From Blastocatellia bacterium (lineage in GTDB: Bacteria; Acidobacteriota; Blastocatellia; Pyrinomonadales; Pyrinomonadaceae), in contig PSRF01000071.1 of NCBI GenBank assembly GCA_003175865.1, positions 1 to 14,246 on the forward strand: a stretch of DNA of 14,246 bases. Reading direction: 5' to 3'. The notes beneath the pieces were generated by a model. The model had not been told where the DNA came from. It saw only the letters and a list, made by a program, of their open reading frames with translations, and made no database searches. Both the position numbers and the translations under genes were made by a program. Positions 1 to 6,629 of the stretch are shown one piece after another; the stretch's first letter is position 1; each line of letters begins with the position of its first letter.

Positions 1-73
1 CACAAGCGCACGAGACGTACGCGGTCCGACAGAAGAGCTTTGAACCATTTAACGCAGGCCTACTAAAGGGTAA
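1..73 (+). repeat. Single arm of the TACTAAAGGG palindromic element (copy A)
   Basis: One arm of the element found twice more as inverted pairs at 901-1072 and 6630-6795. A 35-bp core at 6-40 starts GCGCACGAGACGTACGCGG and ends in AGAAGAGCTT. About 20 variable bases follow, then the terminal block TACTAAAGGG at 61-70. Its inverted partner would lie left of the window edge, so it cannot be seen whether this is a complete pair. It ends 9 bp past the stop codon of the methyltransferase on the opposite strand. Confidence 0.85.
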
Positions 74-81
74 GTTGCCCC

Positions 82-831
82 TCAACGTTTCACTAATACG
101 CGCAAGTCAACTGGACCACGAACTATTATTTTCGCTTTTTTACTCCGCGATGTTTTTGCTGCCCTTCTCGAATTTACGGCTTCTCTAACCTTGGTCAAGA
201 GGTGTTTGTCTCCGTGTATCTTTCCGAGACTAGCGTATTCATCAAGCCAAGTGTCAAAGTCCCTAAATCGATCCATTCGGCGAGTGCAGTCGAAACGTAT
301 GCGAGTCACCAGCTTTAGTAAACCTGCTTCGACCATTGCCTCGATGGCTCGATTCGCAGCGTAGTCCTCGTCGAAGCTCTCCTTCATGACGGTCACGAGC
401 TGATAGGTGCCGTCGTATTCGATGCCCACGTGTCGATGCACCGGTGCTGGTCGCAAGTCCAGCAGATAACCATCGCTCTTAAGAACTCGTCGTGCTTGTC
501 GAAGGGCATGGACCATGCCCTCGAGAGAAACTCATCAAAGAGACCAGGCGAACAACACCAGATCAAAGGTTCCTCTTCCGTATTCAAGACGACTCGACTT
601 GCCAACACTGAACCGAACGCGCGACGCAAAACTAGGTGGCAGTTGTCGGCGGGCCAAATCAATCAGGCGTGCATTTGGTTCGATGGCTTCGACTTGTGCA
701 CCTAATCGTGCGAGGCGTCGGGTCACGCGTCCCTTACCACAACCGATCTCGAGTACCTTCTTACCGGGCCAATCAGTGACTTGTCTGAGTGCCTTTATTT
801 CGTTTTGCTCGCGATCAACTATTAATGACAT
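82..831 (-). CDS. Class I SAM-dependent methyltransferase with two tandem in-frame UGA codons (candidate selenoprotein, or pseudogene)
   Basis: Rossmann-fold methyltransferase, 249 codon positions if both UGAs are decoded, a normal length for the family. Motif I VLEIGCGKGR is at residues 26-35, the acidic residue after strand 2 is E51 in EAIEPN, and motif IV FDLVLFAWSL is at 89-98. Codons 99 and 100 are both UGA (537-532). The same frame then continues with VSLEGMVHALRQARRVLKSD, the helix and strand expected right after motif IV, so nothing is missing and there is no frameshift. The ATG at 831 has an AAAGGA sequence 8 bases upstream. The internal ATG at 516 has no ribosome binding site and would give only half a fold. 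Substrate unknown. Either the UGAs are recoded (selenocysteine suggested by the following stem-loop) or this is a recently dead gene. The methyltransferase assignment is firm; the state of the gene is not. Confidence 0.8.
499..524 (-). promoter_or_regulatory. SECIS-like stem-loop directly after the tandem UGA
   Basis: On the mRNA strand TCGA-GGGCATG pairs with CATGCCC-T-TCGA: 11 base pairs, one bulged U, and a 3-base loop GUC. The loop starts 18 bases after the second UGA and 21 after the first. As I recall the bacterial SECIS consensus, it asks for a stem-loop within the coding region about 16-37 bases from UGA to loop, with a short loop containing G in its first two positions; this structure fits. 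The hairpin overlaps codons for a conserved methyltransferase helix, so it could be partly coincidental. Confidence 0.45.
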
Positions 832-850
832 GGGGAGGATCCTTTCCGGC

Positions 851-885
851 GTGAATCGTAAATCGTGAATCGTGAATCGTAAATG
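851..885. repeat. Five tandem heptamers, consensus GTRAATC
   Basis: Five consecutive 7-bp units read GTGAATC, GTAAATC, GTGAATC, GTGAATC, GTAAATG. They sit 20 bp upstream of the methyltransferase start, between it and the palindromic element at 901-1072. Copy number could vary by slippage. A role in the methyltransferase promoter is possible but not shown. Confidence 0.75.
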
Positions 886-900
886 ATAATTTGGACGTTA

Positions 901-1072
901 CCCTTTAGTAGGAACTTGCGAATCAGGTTTTCAAGCTCTTCTGTCGGACCGCGTACGTCTCGTGCGCCAACTCGTATTACCAATCTTCCTTGATTCCAAA
1001 AACATGCGCACGAGACGTACGCGGTCCGCCAGAAGAGCTTGAATTATTCAATGCAAGGAGACTACTAAAGGG
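901..1072. repeat. MITE-like inverted-pair element (copies B and C)
   Basis: A 172-bp element bounded by perfect 10-bp terminal inverted repeats CCCTTTAGTA (901-910) and TACTAAAGGG (1063-1072). Inside are two oppositely oriented 35-bp cores at 933-967 and 1006-1040, differing at one base (GTCCGAC versus GTCCGCC), separated by 38 bp. The roughly 22 bases between each terminal block and core are not conserved between arms. It lies between the divergently transcribed methyltransferase and IPT/TIG genes. There is no open reading frame, so it would be non-autonomous. TA flanks both outer ends, perhaps a target duplication, but the other copy does not clearly show this. Confidence 0.85.
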
Positions 1073-1166
1073 TACGTAAGAGGATTTCGAAAGTGGACAA
1101 CCTTCGGATGACGTTGGTGATACTAAGCAGTGTCTGTTCTCAACAATACTGAGCATTCTCTTAAAT

Positions 1167-2570
1167 ATGGTTCGACGAGTATTGATTTCTACATTCTTCT
1201 GCTGTCTTGCTCTGTTGACTCTTTGCATCGAAGTGATGGGGCAGTCGCCAGAGAGTTCGAGTAGTGAGTTACCAAACCAGCAGGCGGGGACGCCTGCGCT
1301 CCCAGCACAAACGCCAAGACCCCTCACAGGGTCTATTACAAATCAAGACACTGGGCCAGTTGTGAAGGATTGGGACCCGAAGAGTGGTTCGGCCAACTCA
1401 GTTATCGAGTTGCGTGGGTATCGATTGCATCCGGCTGACACTGAAAAAATCAAAGTCTCCTTTATTCAGAACGGAGTGGCGTTCCGTGTAAGTACTAAAG
1501 GTGGATCGAGTGTCACGAACGATGAGTACAACGGCGAACAGACGCTTGACGTGATTGTGCCTGAACAAGCTTCATTGGGGATGGGGCAATTTGTTGTGGA
1601 GTCTGACGGACACAAAAGTGTTGCAGCAACGGTGAACATCACAGAATGGAAACCGCCACTGGTGAAGAGCTTGACTCCGACAAGTGGGCCGCCAGGAACT
1701 TTGGTGAGTATTGAATGCGAAGGGTTCCATGTCGACGACGACCTCGACATCACCGACGTGGAGGGTAATCAGGTGAAGCTGAAGGGAGGAGCCGGCTCAT
1801 CGAATGGAACTGCATTCGTTTTGGCTGATGATGTAGCTGAGGGTGTCATCACAGTTCGGATCGGAAATAAGAAGCACGGAATGGGCCAGTATTCAGAACC
1901 ATTCACTTTCACTGTCACAGACGACCCGCTGCCACCTCAATTAATAGCTGACTACATGACATCAGTTGCTCCTGGACAGTGGATAGAACTGCAGCATGCG
2001 AGTGAAGCTCCAGTCAGAAATTCAGAACGCACCGAAGTTGTCTTCAAACAGTCGGGTCGAACAATCATTGTCGCGACCCAAAAACCAGCGAGGCCGCACG
2101 TCGAAGTGCCGATCGCACTTTCACCAGGTGAGGTGCAAATACAGGCGAGAACCTGGCGTGATGGACGTCAGTCGGAGTGGTCGGACCCGATTACTATTTC
2201 GTTGGCTGAAAAACGGGTTGCTCCAAAGGTAAATGCCATCAGACTAGAACAGGGAAGTTGGGTGCAACTCTGGCCTGGTCCAGATCGCGCAACGAGTTTC
2301 AGCGTCGTTCCAGGGGATGTGGTGGTGCTTAATGGACTGTGGCCTGTGAAGGATGCAAGTGACTTAAAGGTCTCATTTGTGCGACCGGGTCAAATCATTA
2401 CGTTGAGGGTGAAGGAATTGAATGAGAAAGCAGATTGGTTTGGTGACTTGCGAGTGAGTTTGCCAACGTCGCTGGGCCTTGGTAATTGGCGGATGATCGT
2501 GAGTAGTGAGACAGATAGCCAACATGGTGAAGTGCCGTTGGTGATCAAGGTCAAGAGTACCCACAAATAA
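1167..2570 (+). CDS. Secreted IPT/TIG-like (immunoglobulin-fold) protein
   Basis: Protein of 467 residues with a Sec signal peptide at 1-25 (RR, hydrophobic LISTFFCCLALLTLCIEV, probable cleavage after VMG). A low-complexity linker rich in S, P and Q runs to about residue 62. Two IPT/TIG-like modules follow: PVVKDWDPKSGSANSVIELRGYRL starts the first near 64, and PPLVKSLTPTSGPPGTLVSI starts the second near 163. A less typical beta-rich region at 255-460 contains fibronectin-like stretches (QARTWRDGRQSEWSDPI) and GXGNWRM. No catalytic motif is visible, so a surface or periplasmic binding/scaffold role is inferred. The ATG lacks a clear ribosome binding site, but the signal peptide fixes the start. 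Odd feature: codons for residues 39-47 come from a palindromic repeat. Nothing was recognised in 1073-1166 upstream. Confidence 0.8.
   Translation: MVRRVLISTFFCCLALLTLCIEVMGQSPESSSSELPNQQAGTPALPAQTPRPLTGSITNQDTGPVVKDWDPKSGSANSVIELRGYRLHPADTEKIKVSFIQNGVAFRVSTKGGSSVTNDEYNGEQTLDVIVPEQASLGMGQFVVESDGHKSVAATVNITEWKPPLVKSLTPTSGPPGTLVSIECEGFHVDDDLDITDVEGNQVKLKGGAGSSNGTAFVLADDVAEGVITVRIGNKKHGMGQYSEPFTFTVTDDPLPPQLIADYMTSVAPGQWIELQHASEAPVRNSERTEVVFKQSGRTIIVATQKPARPHVEVPIALSPGEVQIQARTWRDGRQSEWSDPITISLAEKRVAPKVNAIRLEQGSWVQLWPGPDRATSFSVVPGDVVVLNGLWPVKDASDLKVSFVRPGQIITLRVKELNEKADWFGDLRVSLPTSLGLGNWRMIVSSETDSQHGEVPLVIKVKSTHK
1280..1307. repeat. GCAGGCG palindromic repeat embedded in a coding sequence
   Basis: 28 bp: hairpin GCAGGCG-GGGA-CGCCTGC followed by the tail GCTCCCAGCA. 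It differs by one base (GGGGA for GAGGA) from the arms at 4407-4434 and 13465-13492. Here it is a lone arm read in frame as part of QQAGTPALPAQ in the linker after the signal peptide of the IPT/TIG protein. Confidence 0.85.
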
Positions 2571-2572
2571 CC

Positions 2573-2632
2573 TCTCTGCCCTCCCCTGTGGTTAAGTTGA
2601 AGGCAAGAACGCCAAACTGCAGAGGGCAGAGA
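2573..2632. terminator. Possible bidirectional terminator between convergent genes
   Basis: TCTCTGCCCTC (2573-2583) and GAGGGCAGAGA (2622-2632) form a perfect 11-bp stem with a 38-base loop. It lies in the 88-bp gap between the convergent IPT/TIG gene and permease. The right arm runs into a purine-rich stretch (2617-2657) repeating CGCAGAG. No clear T-run on the plus strand; placement rather than structure supports the call. Confidence 0.4.
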
Positions 2633-2657
2633 ACGCAGAGAAAGCGCAGAGAAAAGA
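2617..2657. repeat. Short purine-rich GCAGAG repeats
   Basis: The hexamer GCAGAG recurs four times (in GCAGAGGGCAGAGAACG and then twice as CGCAGAGAAA), ending just before the permease stop codon. It looks like a degenerate short intergenic repeat; no function is evident. Confidence 0.5.
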
Positions 2658-2658
2658 G

Positions 2659-4200
2659 CTAGTTCTCCGTGACTGGAGCTCCCGCGGGTGAGACGCCGTG
2701 TTCAGTGATTTCCTCTCTCAAGAATCGCGACATCACACTGTGCTTGCGACCGTAACCAAAGTAGATCACAAACCCAATCAACAACCATCCTCCGAGTCGT
2801 AACCAATTCTCAGGTGGCAACGAGAACATCAGGAGCAAACACGTGAGAATTCCGACAATCGGGACCAACGGCACGAGTGGCGCGCGAAATGGGCGGGGCA
2901 CATCAGGGTGTGTGCGTCGCATGATTAGCACTGCCGAGCAAACGATTACAAAAGCCAGGAGTGTTCCGATGTTGACGAGATCAGAAAGCAATCTCAGTGG
3001 TAACAGCGACGACAATAATGCTGCAAACACGCCAGTGACGATTGTCGATTTCCAGGGTGTGCGAAACTTCGGATGGACCTCGCCGAAAAAATTCGTGGGC
3101 AATAGACCATCGCGCGCCATCGCCAGGAGAATGCGTGCCTGGCTCAACATTGTCACCAACACTACCGATGTAATTCCGATCAAGGCACCAGCCGAGATTA
3201 CAAGCTGCGCCCACGTTAGTCCCACCTGCTTGAAGGCTCCCGAGACAGGCGCATTAATGTCGATTGTGTTGTAAGGGACCATGCCAGTCAGTACTGCGCC
3301 AACGCCCATGTACAGCGCGGTGCAGATTAAAAGCGAAGCAATAATTCCAACCGGCACATCACGTTCAGGTCGTCGCGCTTCTTCAGAGTGTGTCGAGACG
3401 GAATCGAAACCGATGTAGGCAAAGAAAATGATCGCGGCTCCTGCGAGCATGCCCAAAGGCTGTCCGCCTTTATCTGCCTGGCCCAACAAAGTGTTACCGA
3501 AGAAATTGATGCCGGTGTAACCGTACGGAGCGAAGGGATGCCAGTTCGCTGTGTTGATGTAGAACACGCCGACGGCAATCACAAAGATCACGATCGCAAC
3601 TTTGAGTATGACCATCGCTGTATTGAAACTCGCACTTTCGCGGATGCCGATCACCAGGACGACAGTAACCGCGCCCACAATAACCATCGCTGGCAGGTCC
3701 AATAGTCTGCCCGTCGATACAAACTTGCCCAACGCGGCGTTGTAGTCGAACGGTGCGTCGGTAAGACCGTCAGGCAAGCGCAGATTGAAGATCCCGATTA
3801 AGTCCTGGAAGTAATGCGATGCGCCGTGGGCAACTGCTCCAGCTGTCACCGCGTATTCAAGGACGAGGTCCCAACCAATGATCCACGCCAGTAGCTCGCC
3901 GAGAGTTGCGTAGGCGTACGTGTAGGCGGAGCCAGCAACGGGTGCCATCGAAGCAAACTCCGCATAGCAAAGCGCCGCCAACGCACAGGCAAAACCTGCA
4001 ACGACGAACGAAAGAATCATTGCTGGTCCAGCGCGTTCGTGTGCAGCGACGCCTGTCAGCACGAAGATTCCTGTGCCGATGATTGCGCCGACACCGAGAC
4101 TCGTTAACTGAATTGGTCCGAGTACTCGGCGCAGGCGGTGGTCCCCTGCCATTTCCTTCAGAAGTAGTTCGAGCGGTTTGCGTGTGAAGATTTGCGCCAT
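2659..4200 (-). CDS. APC-superfamily amino acid permease (cationic amino acid transporter type)
   Basis: Inner-membrane secondary transporter of 513 residues, typical for the CAT/YfnA branch of the APC superfamily, with about 12 hydrophobic helices. The first helix carries the APC signature GAIIGTGIFVLTG (38-50), whose broken helix contacts substrate in the family. PVAGSAYTYAYATLGELLAWIIGWDLVLEY (from 87) and GFDSVSTHSEEARRPERDVP, conserved in the loop after helix 6, are also family-typical. The ATG at 4200 is chosen over an in-frame start at 4317 because GGGAGGT lies 6-7 bases upstream and family homology begins there (MAQIFTRKPLE). It is the last of five co-oriented genes, 235 bp after the response regulator. 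The ribosome binding site is paired in a hairpin (4208-4246). Exact substrate (cationic or another amino acid) cannot be told from sequence. Confidence 0.93.
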   Translation of the reverse strand: MAQIFTRKPLELLLKEMAGDHRLRRVLGPIQLTSLGVGAIIGTGIFVLTGVAAHERAGPAMILSFVVAGFACALAALCYAEFASMAPVAGSAYTYAYATLGELLAWIIGWDLVLEYAVTAGAVAHGASHYFQDLIGIFNLRLPDGLTDAPFDYNAALGKFVSTGRLLDLPAMVIVGAVTVVLVIGIRESASFNTAMVILKVAIVIFVIAVGVFYINTANWHPFAPYGYTGINFFGNTLLGQADKGGQPLGMLAGAAIIFFAYIGFDSVSTHSEEARRPERDVPVGIIASLLICTALYMGVGAVLTGMVPYNTIDINAPVSGAFKQVGLTWAQLVISAGALIGITSVVLVTMLSQARILLAMARDGLLPTNFFGEVHPKFRTPWKSTIVTGVFAALLSSLLPLRLLSDLVNIGTLLAFVIVCSAVLIMRRTHPDVPRPFRAPLVPLVPIVGILTCLLLMFSLPPENWLRLGGWLLIGFVIYFGYGRKHSVMSRFLREEITEHGVSPAGAPVTEN

Positions 4201-4207
4201 CAAAGCA

Positions 4208-4246
4208 CCTCCCGAAAGTTTCTGAGACTTTAGTTGGTGCGGGAGG
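4208..4246 (-). promoter_or_regulatory. Hairpin sequestering the permease Shine-Dalgarno
   Basis: On the mRNA, CCTCCCG (4246-4240) pairs with CGGGAGG (4214-4208), which contains the Shine-Dalgarno, and the inner AAAGT pairs with ACTTT. This gives 12 base pairs with an 8-base bulge and a 7-base loop. GCACC upstream could instead pair with GGTGC just after the Shine-Dalgarno, an alternative fold. The ATG is 7 bases beyond the stem. This could be a translational switch, thermosensor or attenuator; no known riboswitch class was recognised. Confidence 0.5.
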
Positions 4247-4335
4247 AGTTGAGGAACGGTTTTGACACGAACATACGCGGGAGGGAATGAGTGGTTCTGT
4301 AGCGGAACGAACGGCACTTACGAACAGTCAACTCG

Positions 4336-4435
4336 GTGCTGGGAGCGCAGGCGTCCTCGCCTGCCAAAGTCTGGCGTCAGGTTAACCTTAATTGAAACCA
4401 ACCGATGCAGGCGAGGACGCCTGCGCTCCCAGCAC
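4336..4435. repeat. GCAGGCG palindromic repeat, inverted pair
   Basis: Two perfect 29-bp inverted arms (4336-4364 and 4407-4435), each containing the hairpin GCAGGCG-AGGA-CGCCTGC and the tail GCTCCCAGCAC, separated by 42 bp. It resembles the BIME arrangement of REP sequences. The right arm touches the stop codon of the response-regulator gene (4436-4438), so the transcript would fold into a large hairpin right after that gene, possibly limiting read-through into the permease or protecting the upstream 3' end. Confidence 0.9.
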
Positions 4436-5212
4436 TTACAAGCGTTCGCCGAGGAGATCGGTTAGTTTCTTTCTGCAACTGCGGCTGAGGATCAATTTCG
4501 TCCCGTCATGTAACACAACCCTATATTCGTGATTGAACCAGGGCTGCAGCTCTTTCACGCGATCGATATTGACGATGTGGGAGCGGTGGACGCGCAAAAA
4601 CTTTCGCGGATCAAGTTGTTGCTCGATGACGGTCATGCCTTCGCGGAACAAGTACGATTCTTTGCCCACGTGTATACGAACATACTTACCTTCGGCAGCG
4701 ATCCAATCAATCTCGTCGGTCTTTAGGAAGAAGGCACGACCGCCCGATTTGATCAGTAACCGCTCGAGACACAGCGATCGTGCTTTCAGCTCTTTAAGCA
4801 AAGCGAGAGTCTCCTGATTCACACCTTCCCGCTCCGAAAACAATCGAGTCTTGGCGCGTTGCAAAGCTTGTTCAAACCGCTTCTTATCAAAAGGCTTCAA
4901 AAGGTAATCGACCGCGGACACTTCAAACGCCTTGAGTGCATACTTATCGTAAGCTGTTACGAAGATCACGAATGGCATTGCATCCTGATCAAGCTTTTCG
5001 AGTACAGCAAATCCGTCCACTTCGGGCATTTGCACATCCAGGAAGACCAGGTGCGGTGCTTGCTGGTTGATTGCATCGATGGCTTCGTAACCGTTTGCAC
5101 AATCACCGATCACTTCTACTTCGACATCGCGCGACAACAGTTTGCGGAGACGACGCCGGGCGAGCGGTTCATCGTCGACTACGAGGGCACGAATTTTGTT
5201 AGCGGCGATCAT
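4436..5212 (-). CDS. LytTR-family response regulator
   Basis: 258 residues, the usual length for the LytR/AlgR family. The N-terminal receiver domain (7-122) has acidic residues D13 and D14, phosphoacceptor D59 in LVFLDVQMPEVDGF, T86, and K106 in DYLLKPFD. A short linker (125-152) leads to a C-terminal LytTR DNA-binding domain (153-256) with IDWIAAEGKYVRIHV and FLRVHRSHIVNIDRVKEL. It should be phosphorylated by the histidine kinase encoded just upstream and then bind promoter DNA as a dimer. No strong ribosome binding site precedes the ATG at 5212, but the receiver domain starts immediately. The spacer to the kinase gene is filled by a large nested palindrome. Target genes are unknown; the downstream permease is a candidate. 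Confidence 0.95.
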   Translation of the reverse strand: MIAANKIRALVVDDEPLARRRLRKLLSRDVEVEVIGDCANGYEAIDAINQQAPHLVFLDVQMPEVDGFAVLEKLDQDAMPFVIFVTAYDKYALKAFEVSAVDYLLKPFDKKRFEQALQRAKTRLFSEREGVNQETLALLKELKARSLCLERLLIKSGGRAFFLKTDEIDWIAAEGKYVRIHVGKESYLFREGMTVIEQQLDPRKFLRVHRSHIVNIDRVKELQPWFNHEYRVVLHDGTKLILSRSCRKKLTDLLGERL

Positions 5213-5242
5213 TGCTAAATCGTAAAGAGCTCACAACGACTT

Positions 5243-5411
5243 CACTCCGTTGGGAGTGCAATGTTTATAGCTCGCGACCCATAACACCTGTGGCTCCGTT
5301 GGAAGAGCGGCAACACGATCGTAATTGCAATCGTGTGAAAGCCGCTCTTCCGAACGGAGAAAACTAGTGAGGGCATGACGCGACTATAAACATATCACTC
5401 CTAACGGAGTG
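5243..5411. repeat. Nested palindromic element between kinase and regulator
   Basis: Three nested layers fill nearly the whole 213-bp gap. The outer 28-bp arms (5243-5270 and 5384-5411; CACTCCGTTGGGAGTG... and its inverse) match at 25 positions. The inner arms CTCCGTTGGAAGAGCGGC (5294-5311) and its complement (5341-5359) match over 18 bp with one bulged base. The centre is a near-palindrome ACACGAT...ATCGTGT (5313-5336). No open reading frame. As RNA it would be one very stable cruciform between the kinase and regulator messages. Confidence 0.9.
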
Positions 5412-5425
5412 CAAACCCTTGGTTC

Positions 5426-6580
5426 TTATGAACTCCCTTTGACCAAATGGTTAAACGGGATTTCCAGAGTCACTTTTAGTCCGCCTTCGGGAACATCATT
5501 CAACAATAACTGCTGATTCGCCTCATAGAGACGCTGCAATCTCTCCTTTGTCAAACTAAATCCAAGCCCCCGTTTAGCGGAGTTGCCTTGAAGTCCCGGG
5601 CCATTGTCCGTGACTACCAAACATAGAGAACCGTTGCTACGAGTAGATTGAATCTCGACGCGGCCCTTGCCAACACAGGCGATAACTCCGTGACGGATTG
5701 CGTTCTCGACGATCGGCTGGAGAATCAAATTGGGCACTAATGCTTCGAGTGTTTCCGGATCGATCTTCATATCGACGGTAAGTCGATCACGAAAGCGCAC
5801 CTGCTCAATCGCAAGGTAACAACGCAGAAATTCGAGTTCTTCCTGCAATGTAACTTCCTGTGCGCCGGAGTTATCAAGTGTGAGTCGAAGAAAATCACCT
5901 AATCTCGCGATCATTTCATCAGCGGCGTCGACGTCTTCATCGAGCAGCGTAGAAATTGAATTCAGTGTGTTGAAGAGGAAGTGTGGTTGCAACTGCATCT
6001 TTAGTGATTGCAGTTGCGCTTGCGTGACCTGCAGTTGTGCCTGGGCCAACTCGGTTTTGAGTCGAGATATCTTTAGCTCTTCGTCCTGGTGACGCCGGTA
6101 GTAGTCGATCACGTATCCAATTAAGAGCACAGTACCGTAACTCATGAATCCAGTAGGCAAGTTGAACAATACAAAAACGCTGAGTACGGAAGAAATCGAG
6201 GCGAGCCGGCGATAAACAGCCACGTGCAGGATCCAACCAACAATTAAATATGCAACGCGATGAATGATTGACAGCGAAAGACAACCAAATATATGAATCA
6301 CTGAATTGGTGAGAAGTCGGCCACGTTCGATAGGAAACCGTTTGGTCAACCAGAACACCAACGGTGAAAGTGCGGCCCATAGAAACCAGTAAGGCAACTC
6401 CCAGATCAACATCTCTGAGAAAGTCGGTTGTTGTCTGAAAATTGCGACGTAATGATCGGCGAATAGATAGTAATTAAGTGTGAATGTGATACCGATGAGC
6501 GTCCAGCCAATGACGATAGCGACCCAGAGTCTGAGGTGAGGTCGCTCAGTCGTTACTCGTTGTGGGTAGTCCGTTGCCAC
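5426..6580 (-). CDS. LytS/YehU-type sensor histidine kinase
   Basis: 384 residues. Four hydrophobic segments (about 18-40, 57-78, 89-118, 128-158) form the membrane sensor part with no recognisable extracytoplasmic domain. A glutamine-rich coiled coil (165-197) leads into the His_kinase domain: LQPHFLFNTLNSIS with phosphoacceptor H200, the N-box LQPIVENAIRHGV with N293, the G1-box DNGPGL (325-330), and GLGFSLTKERL (338-348). This layout is typical of LytS-family kinases that pair with LytTR regulators, as encoded next. The start is GTG at 6580; there is no in-frame ATG nearby and no clear ribosome binding site. A MITE-like element lies directly upstream (6630-6795), so any promoter is in or around that repeat, or transcription reads through from the glycosidase-like gene. 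The signal sensed is unknown. Confidence 0.94.
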   Translation of the reverse strand: MATDYPQRVTTERPHLRLWVAIVIGWTLIGITFTLNYYLFADHYVAIFRQQPTFSEMLIWELPYWFLWAALSPLVFWLTKRFPIERGRLLTNSVIHIFGCLSLSIIHRVAYLIVGWILHVAVYRRLASISSVLSVFVLFNLPTGFMSYGTVLLIGYVIDYYRRHQDEELKISRLKTELAQAQLQVTQAQLQSLKMQLQPHFLFNTLNSISTLLDEDVDAADEMIARLGDFLRLTLDNSGAQEVTLQEELEFLRCYLAIEQVRFRDRLTVDMKIDPETLEALVPNLILQPIVENAIRHGVIACVGKGRVEIQSTRSNGSLCLVVTDNGPGLQGNSAKRGLGFSLTKERLQRLYEANQQLLLNDVPEGGLKVTLEIPFNHLVKGSS

Positions 6581-6629
6581 ACGGATACGATAATGATGGA
6601 ACTTGCCACGCGCAAGACGCAGTCAGTTA

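Noticed and set aside
82..831. Two separate genes or a frameshift in the methyltransferase region
   Set aside because: Both parts are in the same frame, separated only by two UGA codons and five sense codons; the second ATG has no ribosome binding site and neither half is a complete fold.
1..967. Composite transposon with the methyltransferase as cargo between copies A and B
   Set aside because: Copy B is clearly one half of its own complete pair (901-1072), so copy A most likely belongs to a second pair cut by the window edge. No transposase is present.
901..1072. CRISPR array made of the repeated cores
   Set aside because: Copies are inverted, only two per locus, and are not regularly spaced direct repeats; no cas genes are present.
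4262..4290. TTGACA on the plus strand as a -35 box
   Set aside because: No acceptable -10 follows at 16-18 bp and no plus-strand gene starts nearby.
4201..4317. Longer permease N-terminus starting at 4317
   Set aside because: The extra 39 residues are not transporter-like and overlap the leader hairpin; the start at 4200 has a strong ribosome binding site.
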